In this document: positions 1 through 5,471 of the stretch, one piece after another
How positions within the stretch are numbered: position 1 is the stretch's first letter
How the letters are laid out: each line of letters starts with the position of its first letter
NCBI GenBank assembly: GCA_023445955.1
Contig: JAEXJH010000402.1
Location: 1-5,471 of the forward strand
DNA from: Pseudomonadota bacterium
Lineage (GTDB): Bacteria > Pseudomonadota > Alphaproteobacteria > Caulobacterales > Caulobacteraceae
Direction of reading: 5' to 3'
Length of the DNA stretch: 5,471 nucleotides
Translations under genes and position numbers: made by a program
The notes under the pieces: model-generated
The model's input: the letters and a program-made list of their open reading frames with translations, nothing else
What the model was told of the DNA's origin: nothing
Databases searched by the model: none

Positions 1-12
1 TCGGGGCTGTTT

Positions 13-51
13 AAAAAAATTCAACCCCCGCCGCGATGGGCGGCCGGGCTT
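13..51 (-). terminator. Rho-independent terminator of the efflux operon
   Basis: On the minus strand, 31 bases after the nodT stop, a GC-rich inverted repeat is followed by seven T's (bases 19 to 13). The core stem pairs 39-43 with 28-32 (5 bp, loop of 6). It continues through a 2-base bulge into a 3-bp G/C stem (46-48 with 25-27) and, past a 1-base bulge, two A-T pairs (50-51 with 23-24). Three bases (GAA) separate the stem from the T-run. The plus strand has no T-run after the hairpin, so it should act only on minus-strand transcripts. This fits a transcript ending right after nodT. The bulges make the stem imperfect; pairing was done by eye. Confidence 0.75.
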
Positions 52-82
52 CTAAACGCCGGGAAACGGTGGAGGTTCGCCG

Positions 83-1492
83 TCAGGCTTTCCAGCCGCC
101 GCCGAGGGCCTTGTAGATGGCCACGACGTCGGTGTTCACCCCGGTCTCGGCGACGCTGAGGGCGTCCTCCGCGGCCAGCAGGGTGCGCTCGGCGTCGAGC
201 AGGACGAGGAAGTCGATGCCGCCTTCCTTGTACTGGATGCGCGCCAGCTCGGCCGCGCGGCGCGAGGCGGCCGCCTGGTCGGTCAGGCTGGTCAGCTGGG
301 CCTGCTGCTGACGGTAGGAGACCAGGGCGTTCTCCAGGTCCTCCAGCGCCCGCAGCACCGTCTGGTCGTAGTTGGCCAGGGCGGCGTCATCACGAGCTCG
401 CGCGGCGCGCAGGCGGGCGTGGGCGCTGCCCAGGTCCAGGGCCGGCCAGCTGACGCTGGGCGCCACCGACCAGGCCTTGCTGGCGCTGTTGCCGAAACCA
501 GCCGAGGTCCCCGACAAGAAGCCGATGAAGCCGGTCACCGACACGCGCGGGAAGAGGTCGGCCGTGGCCACCCCGACCTGAGCGGTCTGCGAAGCCAGCC
601 GCCGCTCGGCCGCCTGCACGTCCGGACGCCGGCGCAGCAGGTCGCCCGCATCGCCGATCGGCAGGGCGGTGATCAGCGGGCGAGTGTCGACCTCACGCGG
701 AACCAGCAGGGCGTCCAGCGCGCCGGGGCGCTGGGCCGTGAGTACGGCCAGGCGGTAGTTGGCGCGCTTCTCGGCCGTGATCAGGCCCGGGATCGCCGCC
801 TCGGTGGCGTTCAGGCGAGCCTGGGCCGAGGCCACGTCGATCGGACTGCCAGCCCCGGCGTCGAACCGCACCTTGGTCAGGCGCAGGGTCTCGCGCTGGG
901 TCTGGAGGTTGCGGTTGGCGACCTTCAGGCGGGCCTGGGCGCCGCGCAGTTCGAGGTAGTTGCGCGCCACCTCGGCCGCGACCGTGACCTGGGCGTCGCG
1001 CAGCTCGGCCTGGGCCGCGCCGGCTTCAGCCCCAGCGGCCTCCACGCCACGACGAACGCGGCCGAAGAGGTCGATCTCCCAGCCGGCGTCGAAGCCGGCC
1101 TGGTAAGTCTGGTTCTCGACCCGAGCGGTGGAGAAGCCCGGCTGTTGCTGCTTGCTCTTGGTGTAGGCGCCATCGGCCGTGACGTGCGGCAGCAGGTCCA
1201 GCTTCTGCTCGGTGAACAGGGCGCGGGCCTCGGCCACCCGAGCGACCGCGATCTTCAGATCGAGATTGCCAGAGAGGGCCTGGCCGACCAGTTGGTCCAG
1301 CACCGGGTCGCCAAACGCCTTCCACCATTCGGCTTCAGGATTGGCGGTAGTGAAGACGGCCGGGTCGGCGTTCTGGAAGGCCGCCGGCGGGGTCGCCGGC
1401 GCCTTGTAGTTCGGCCCCACCGCGCAGGCGGCGGCCGTCAGGGAGACGCCGGCGATCAGCGCGGCGCGCAGGGTGAGTTTGACGAAGGACAT
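83..1492 (-). CDS. nodT: NodT-family RND efflux outer-membrane lipoprotein
   Basis: This is the outer-membrane channel of the tripartite pump. It should form a trimeric beta-barrel with a long periplasmic alpha-barrel, through which the transporter's substrates leave the cell. The protein has 469 residues, normal for the family. Residues 1-22 form a lipoprotein signal peptide ending TAAA before Cys23. The lipobox is slightly atypical, with Ala rather than Leu at -3. The family signature CAVGPNY follows at 23-29. Other family motifs are WWKAFGDPVLDQLV (56-69), WEIDLFGRVRRGVEAA (138-153), RRRPDVQAAERRLA (287-300), LFPRVSVTGFIGF (313-325) and ALGGGW near the C-terminus. The two halves (about 57-250 and 280-465) are the usual duplicated outer-membrane efflux (OEP) domains. 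Its ATG overlaps the transporter stop as TGATG, with GGAGG seven bases upstream, so translation is probably coupled. NodT is the family name for such channels in Caulobacter and rhizobia; OprN of Pseudomonas is the functional counterpart. No frameshift or truncation is seen. Confidence 0.95.
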   Translation of the reverse strand: MSFVKLTLRAALIAGVSLTAAACAVGPNYKAPATPPAAFQNADPAVFTTANPEAEWWKAFGDPVLDQLVGQALSGNLDLKIAVARVAEARALFTEQKLDLLPHVTADGAYTKSKQQQPGFSTARVENQTYQAGFDAGWEIDLFGRVRRGVEAAGAEAGAAQAELRDAQVTVAAEVARNYLELRGAQARLKVANRNLQTQRETLRLTKVRFDAGAGSPIDVASAQARLNATEAAIPGLITAEKRANYRLAVLTAQRPGALDALLVPREVDTRPLITALPIGDAGDLLRRRPDVQAAERRLASQTAQVGVATADLFPRVSVTGFIGFLSGTSAGFGNSASKAWSVAPSVSWPALDLGSAHARLRAARARDDAALANYDQTVLRALEDLENALVSYRQQQAQLTSLTDQAAASRRAAELARIQYKEGGIDFLVLLDAERTLLAAEDALSVAETGVNTDVVAIYKALGGGWKA

Positions 1493-4400
1493 CAGTGCGC
1501 CTCCACAGGCGAGGTCAGTTCCGCCTTCGGCGCGGCCTTGCGGGCCGTGTTGCGACGGATGACGTAGTAGAAGATCGGCGTCAGGATCAGGCCGAACAGG
1601 GTCACGCCCAGCATCCCCGAGAACACCGCAACGCCCATGGCCTTGCGCATCTCGGCCCCGGCCCCGTGCGACACCACCAGGGGATAGACCCCCATGATGA
1701 AGGCGATCGAGGTCATCAGGATCGGACGCAGGCGCAGGCGGCAGGCCTCCAGGACCGCCTGGAGCGGGCTGTCGCCGTGCTCCTCGCGTTCCTTGGCGAA
1801 CTCCACGATCAGGATGGCGTTCTTACACGCCAGCCCCACCAGCACGATCAGGCCGATCTGGGTGAAGATGTTGTTGTCGCCCTTGCTGATCCACACGCCG
1901 GCCAGGGCCGACAGCAGGGTCATCGGAACGATCAGGATCACGACCAGCGGCAGGCTCCAGCTTTCGTACTGGGCGACCAGCACTAGGAAGGCCAGCAGCA
2001 CGCAGAGCGGGAAGATGAAGATCGCCGTGTTGCCCGCCAGGATCTGCTGGTAGGTCAGCTCGGTCCACTCGAAGCCCATGCCGTTGGGCAGTTCCTTCTT
2101 GGCGAGGTTTTCCAGCGCCGCCTGGGCCTGGCCGGTCGAGTAGCCCGGCGCCGGGCCGCCGTTGATCTCGGCGGTCAGCATGCCGTTGTAGTGGCTCTCG
2201 CGGTCGGGACCGGTCGTCTCGTGGAAGTTCACGAAGGCGCCCAGCGGGATCATCTGGCCCGAACCATTCCGCGTCTGCAGGCGCAGCATCTGCTCGGGCT
2301 GCAGGCGGAAGCTCTGGTCGGCCTGCACGTTGACCTCGTAGGTCCGCCCGAAGCGGTTGAAGTCGTTGACGTACAGCGAGCCCAGATAGACCTGCATCGT
2401 CTCGAAGAGGTCGGTCAGGGACACGCCCTGGGCCCGGGCCTTCTCGCGATCGATGTCGGCCTGGATCTTCGGCACGCTCACTTGGTAACTGGAGAAGATG
2501 CCGGCGAGAGCTGGGTCCTGCCGCGCCTTGTCCATCAGGTTCTGGGTGGCCTTGTTCAGCTCGTCGGGGCCAAGGCCGGCCTTGTCGACGATCTGCATGC
2601 GGAAGCCGCCGATGGTGCCCAGGCCCTGGACGGACGGGGGCGGGAAGACGGCGATCTGGGCGTCAGGGATGGCGCCGAACTTCTGGTTCAGTTGGGCGAC
2701 GATGGCGCCGGCCTGCTTGTCCTTGCTGCGACGGTCCTGGAAGTCGTCGAGCGGATAGAACACCGCGCCGGAGTTGGGGCTGTTGATCAGGCCGTTCACC
2801 GACAGGCCGGGGAAGGCCACCGAGTGCTTCACGCCCGGGATGGTCTTGGCGATCTCGCCCATCTGGTGGATCACCGCCTCCGTACGATCCAGCGAGGCGG
2901 CGTCGGGCAGCTGCACGACGGCGACCACATAGGCCTTGTCCTGCTGCGGCACGAAGCCGGTCGGGGTCTTGGAGAAGGCGAAGATCGTCAGCGCCAGCAG
3001 GACGCCATAGACGACCAGGCCCGCCGTGGAGCGGCCCAGGGTCTTGGCCACGCCGTTGACGTAGCCGTTGGAGGCCTTGGCGAAGAAGCGGTTGAACGGG
3101 TTGAACAGCCAGCCCAGGGCCGCATCGATCAGCTTCTGGAAGCGGTCCTTGGGCGCGTCATGCGACTTCAGGAGCACCGCGGCCAGGGCCGGCGACAGGG
3201 TCAGGGAGTTGATGGCCGAGATCACCGTCGAGATGGCGATGGTCAGGGCGAACTGACGGTAGAACTGGCCCGACAGGCCGCTGATGAAGGCGGTGGGGAT
3301 GAACACCGCGCACAGCACGAGCGCCGTGGAGATGATCGGTCCGGTCACCTCGGTCATGGCCTTGCGGGTGGCGTCCGGCGGGGCCAGGCCCAGCGAGATG
3401 TTCCGCTCGACGTTCTCGACCACCACGATGGCGTCGTCGACGACGATGCCGATGGCGAGAACCAGGCCGAACAGGGTCAGGGCGTTGAGGCCGAAACCCA
3501 GCATCAGCATGATCGCGAAGGTGCCGATCAGGCTGACCGGCACGGCGATCAGCGGGATCACCGAGGCGCGCCAGCCCTGCAGGAAGATCACCACCACGAT
3601 GACGACCAGGATGATGGCCTCGATCAGGGTGTGAACCACCGAGTCGATGCTTTCCTGCACGAAGGCGGTGGTGTCGTAGATGATCTCGTAGTCGACGCCT
3701 TCGGGGAACTCCTTCTTGAGCTCCTTCATCGTCTTCTTGACGTTGGCGGCCATCTCCAGGGCGTTCGAACCCGGACGCTGGAAGATCGGCATGGCCACGG
3801 CGGGCTTGTTGTCGAGCAACGAGCGCAGGGCGTAGTTGTTGGCGCCCAGCTCCACGCGGGCCACGTCGCCGAGGCGCGTGATCTGGCCGTTGTCGCCCGA
3901 GCGGACGATCACGTCGCGGAACTGCTCTTCGTCGGTCAGACGGCCGGGGGCGTTGATCGACAGCTGGAATTCGGCGCCGGAGCCCGCATTGGGCGGAGCG
4001 CCAAGCTGGCCGGCGGCGACCTGGACGTTCTGTTCACGCAGGGCGCGGACGACGTCGCCGGCGGTCATCGACAGGGCGGCCAGCTTTTCAGGGTCCAGCC
4101 AGACGCGCATCGAGTACGAGCCCGCGCCGAAGATCTGCACGTCGCCGACGCCGTCGATCCGCTTCAGGCGGTCGCGGACGTTCAGCTGCGCGTAGTTGCT
4201 GAGGTACAGCATGTCGTAGCGGTTGTTCGGCGAGATCATGTGCACGACCAGCGACAGGTCCGGAGAGGCCTTGTCGGTGGTCACGCCCACCCGCTGCACT
4301 TCCTGGGGAAGCTTGGGCAGGGCCTGGGCGACGCGGTTCTGAACCTGCACCTGGGCCTTATCCAGGTCGGTGCCCAGCGCGAAGGTCACGGTCAGGACCA

Positions 4401-4668
4401 TGGCCCCGTCGGCGGCCGACTGGGACGACTGGTAGATCATGCCCTCGACGCCGTTGATCGCCTGCTCCAGCGGAGCGGCGACGGTCTGGCCGATGACGGC
4501 GGGGTTGGCGCCCGGATAGGCGGCGCGCACGACCACGGTCGGCGGCACGACTTCCGGATATTCGCTGATCGGCAGCTGGGGCAGCGACACCAGGCCGGCG
4601 ATGAAGATGATGATCGAGAGCACGGCCGCGAAGCGCGGTCGGTTCACGAAGAACTTTGAGAAGGACAT
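1492..4668 (-). CDS. acrB: RND multidrug efflux transporter, HAE1 family, AcrB/MexF-like
   Basis: This is the inner-membrane proton/drug antiporter of the pump, expected to be a homotrimer that takes drugs from the periplasm and outer membrane leaflet. The protein has 1058 residues, typical of HAE1 transporters. TM1 is about 11-30, the first porter/docking domain about 31-340, TM2-TM6 about 345-500, TM7 about 547-566, the second periplasmic domain about 567-878 and TM8-TM12 about 881-1036. The proton relay is intact: Asp411-Asp412 in GIVVDDAIVVVENVER, Lys949 in CKNAILIVEFAK, Arg979 and Thr986 in RLRLRPILMTS. These match D407, D408, K940, R971 and T978 of E. coli AcrB. Stretches such as SEYPEVVPPTVVVRA, SHDAPKDRF and VQGLGTIGGFR recall MexF of Pseudomonas and OqxB more than AcrB, so chloramphenicol and quinolones are plausible substrates (inference). 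The ATG at 4668 is chosen because it begins the conserved MxFSKFFxxRPxFA start and has AGGA eight bases upstream. The frame is open to a TTG at 4734, but that extension looks non-coding. In Caulobacter the homologue may be called acrB2. Confidence 0.96.
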   Translation of the reverse strand: MSFSKFFVNRPRFAAVLSIIIFIAGLVSLPQLPISEYPEVVPPTVVVRAAYPGANPAVIGQTVAAPLEQAINGVEGMIYQSSQSAADGAMVLTVTFALGTDLDKAQVQVQNRVAQALPKLPQEVQRVGVTTDKASPDLSLVVHMISPNNRYDMLYLSNYAQLNVRDRLKRIDGVGDVQIFGAGSYSMRVWLDPEKLAALSMTAGDVVRALREQNVQVAAGQLGAPPNAGSGAEFQLSINAPGRLTDEEQFRDVIVRSGDNGQITRLGDVARVELGANNYALRSLLDNKPAVAMPIFQRPGSNALEMAANVKKTMKELKKEFPEGVDYEIIYDTTAFVQESIDSVVHTLIEAIILVVIVVVIFLQGWRASVIPLIAVPVSLIGTFAIMLMLGFGLNALTLFGLVLAIGIVVDDAIVVVENVERNISLGLAPPDATRKAMTEVTGPIISTALVLCAVFIPTAFISGLSGQFYRQFALTIAISTVISAINSLTLSPALAAVLLKSHDAPKDRFQKLIDAALGWLFNPFNRFFAKASNGYVNGVAKTLGRSTAGLVVYGVLLALTIFAFSKTPTGFVPQQDKAYVVAVVQLPDAASLDRTEAVIHQMGEIAKTIPGVKHSVAFPGLSVNGLINSPNSGAVFYPLDDFQDRRSKDKQAGAIVAQLNQKFGAIPDAQIAVFPPPSVQGLGTIGGFRMQIVDKAGLGPDELNKATQNLMDKARQDPALAGIFSSYQVSVPKIQADIDREKARAQGVSLTDLFETMQVYLGSLYVNDFNRFGRTYEVNVQADQSFRLQPEQMLRLQTRNGSGQMIPLGAFVNFHETTGPDRESHYNGMLTAEINGGPAPGYSTGQAQAALENLAKKELPNGMGFEWTELTYQQILAGNTAIFIFPLCVLLAFLVLVAQYESWSLPLVVILIVPMTLLSALAGVWISKGDNNIFTQIGLIVLVGLACKNAILIVEFAKEREEHGDSPLQAVLEACRLRLRPILMTSIAFIMGVYPLVVSHGAGAEMRKAMGVAVFSGMLGVTLFGLILTPIFYYVIRRNTARKAAPKAELTSPVEAH
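1500..1504 (-). promoter_or_regulatory. Shine-Dalgarno site of nodT inside the acrB 3' end
   Basis: GGAGG on the minus strand lies seven bases before the nodT ATG (1490-1492), within the last codons of the transporter gene (Val-Glu-Ala-His-stop). The strong match and ideal spacing fix the nodT start. Together with the TGATG overlap they support re-initiation by ribosomes finishing acrB. Confidence 0.8.
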
Positions 4669-4676
4669 GGCTTTCG

Positions 4677-4680
4677 TCCT
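4677..4680 (-). promoter_or_regulatory. Shine-Dalgarno site of acrB
   Basis: AGGA on the minus strand, followed by CG, lies eight bases before the ATG at 4666-4668. It decides the acrB start in favour of this ATG over the in-frame TTG 66 bases upstream. Because acrB has its own site 146 bases after the acrA stop, its translation need not be coupled to that of acrA, unlike nodT to acrB. Confidence 0.7.
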
Positions 4681-4767
4681 GGGGAGGAGCGGAAATGGGT
4701 GCGCGTCGGGTGCAAGCGGCCCCTCCCCCGCCAAACGGCGGACGACAGAAACCTCTCGGAACCCTGG

Positions 4768-4803
4768 AAAAGGACGCCCGGCTCAGTCACGCGAGCCGGG
4801 CGT
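4768..4803 (-). terminator. Intra-operon hairpin with short T-run, possible attenuating terminator
   Basis: Bases 4793-4803 and 4774-4784 form a perfect 11-bp inverted repeat (ACGCCCGGCTC and its complement) around an 8-base loop. Nine of the eleven pairs are G-C. On the minus strand the stem is followed by CC and four T's (4771-4768). It begins 11 bases after the acrA stop and ends 105 bases before the acrB start. The geometry is that of a rho-independent terminator with a weak T-tract. It may end part of the transcripts after acrA, or protect the acrA 3' end after mRNA processing, giving more adaptor than transporter. The inverted repeat is certain; the function is inferred. Confidence 0.6.
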
Positions 4804-4814
4804 TACGCTTGGAC

Positions 4815-5471
4815 TTAGTTCTGGCCGGTCGACCGGCCGAGGCGTTGGCCGCCGACCTCCAGCTGGGCCAGGTCGGCCAGCTCGGTCTTGACCTTGACCG
4901 GGGCGACGGTGTCGCCCGGCTTGACCTTCTGCAGGCCGCCGACGATCACCCGGTCGCCAGGCTTCAGGCCCGAGCGGATGATGCGCAGATTGCCGGCCAG
5001 CGGACCGATCTCGACGGGGCGGTACTCGGCCTTGTTGTTACCGTTGACCACCACGACGAAGCGCTTGCCCAGGTCCGTGCCGATGGCGCGGTCGGGGGCC
5101 AGGGCGACGGTCTGGCTCTCGGCGCTGACCATGCGGATGCGGGCGAACAGGCCGGGGGTAAAGCGGCCGTCGGCGTTGGCGAAGATCGCCCGGCCGTTGA
5201 TGGTGCCGCTCTTGGCGTCCAGGGCGTTGTCGATGAACGACAGCTTGCCCTCATGCGGATAACCGTCCTCGGTCATCAGGCCCATATAGACCGGGCTGCC
5301 CTTGCCACGCTCGGCGGCGGCGTACTTTAGGAAGGTCTGCTCGTCGGCGTTGAACTCGGCGTAGATCGGGGTGTCGGACACCACGGTCGTGAGCAGACTG
5401 GTCTGGGTGACCAGATTGCCGCGGGTGATGATGGTCTTGGAGACCCGGCCGTCGATCGGCGAGGTCACGCG
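4815..5471 (-). CDS. acrA: RND efflux periplasmic adaptor subunit, AcrA/MexE-like (N-terminus missing)
   Basis: This is the membrane-fusion (adaptor) protein that joins the inner-membrane transporter to the outer-membrane channel in the periplasm. Only the last 218 or so codons are in the window, and the reading frame runs off the right edge. The GTG at 5466-5468 is an internal Val codon, not a start: the preceding codon is Arg, giving RVTSPIDGRVSK, the second lipoyl half-motif found mid-protein in AcrA-type adaptors. From there come the end of the lipoyl domain (to about residue 30 of the fragment), the beta-barrel domain (about 35-115, ending TPGLFARIRMVS) and the membrane-proximal domain (about 118-195, with VEIGPLAGNLRIIRSGLKPGDRVIVGGLQKV). 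The signal peptide, coiled-coil hairpin and first lipoyl half must lie beyond 5471. DGYPHEGKLSFIDNALD and GLKPGDRVIVGGLQ resemble MexE/OqxA. It is the first of the three pump genes seen here; the stop is TAA at 4817-4815. Confidence 0.93.
   Translation of the reverse strand, partial: RVTSPIDGRVSKTIITRGNLVTQTSLLTTVVSDTPIYAEFNADEQTFLKYAAAERGKGSPVYMGLMTEDGYPHEGKLSFIDNALDAKSGTINGRAIFANADGRFTPGLFARIRMVSAESQTVALAPDRAIGTDLGKRFVVVVNGNNKAEYRPVEIGPLAGNLRIIRSGLKPGDRVIVGGLQKVKPGDTVAPVKVKTELADLAQLEVGGQRLGRSTGQN

Noticed and set aside
57..71. Second small hairpin between the nodT stop and the terminator
   Set aside because: It is a five-pair stem including a G-T wobble, with no T-run. The stronger structure at 13-51 explains termination.
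419..1567. Open frame of 382 codons on the plus strand, opposite nodT
   Set aside because: It is a shadow of nodT, with Arg/Gly/Gln-rich composition, no recognisable motif and no credible ribosome binding site context.
2191..4659. Open frame of 822 codons on the plus strand, opposite acrB
   Set aside because: It lies wholly over a clear RND transporter gene, its product is a low-complexity mix of His, Asp, Gly, Gln and Val with no domain, and GC-rich coding DNA commonly gives such antisense frames.
4728..4741. Small hairpin CCGCC-AAAC-GGCGG in the acrA-acrB gap
   Set aside because: It has only five base pairs and no T-run. Such short stems are expected by chance in DNA this GC-rich.
4681..4767. 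A separate promoter for acrB in the gap after acrA
   Set aside because: I looked for -35/-10 boxes on the minus strand. A TTGCAC occurs but has no matching -10 element at suitable spacing, so a promoter cannot be supported by eye.
5466..5468. GTG as a possible start of the adaptor gene
   Set aside because: The frame continues upstream to the window edge, and the residues there belong in the middle of an AcrA-type adaptor (second lipoyl half-motif), so this is an internal Val codon.

Overview
The window holds the 3' part of one operon, read entirely on the minus strand. It encodes a tripartite RND (resistance-nodulation-division) drug-efflux pump. In transcription order it has the C-terminal part of a periplasmic adaptor (acrA/mexE type, cut by the right window edge), a complete inner-membrane RND transporter (acrB/mexF type) and a complete outer-membrane channel lipoprotein (nodT/oprN type). 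A rho-independent terminator follows the last gene.

The DNA is very GC-rich, with strong G/C at third codon positions. This produces long but meaningless open frames on the opposite strand. The order adaptor-transporter-NodT, the NodT signature after the lipoprotein cysteine and the protein sequences all suggest an alphaproteobacterium. The best fit is Caulobacter or a close relative, where an AcrAB-NodT pump repressed by the TetR-type regulator TipR is known from the literature. The species call is inference from memory, not from a search.

Layout from right to left, the direction of transcription: 5471-4815 adaptor C-terminus; 4814-4669 a 146-base gap carrying a strong GC-rich hairpin followed by a short T-run, then a Shine-Dalgarno site; 4668-1492 transporter of 1058 residues; 1492-83 outer-membrane factor of 469 residues, whose ATG overlaps the transporter stop by one base (TGATG); 82-1 a short tail with the operon terminator. 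The operon promoter and any regulator lie outside the window, beyond base 5471.

The three proteins work as one machine. The transporter takes drugs from the inner membrane and periplasm and is driven by protons. The adaptor links it to the outer-membrane channel, and the NodT-type channel releases the drug outside the cell. Recalled sequence features place the transporter nearer to MexF/OqxB than to E. coli AcrB. I see no mobile element, CRISPR array, RNA gene or undescribed system. The most interesting non-coding signal is the terminator-like hairpin inside the operon, between adaptor and transporter genes.
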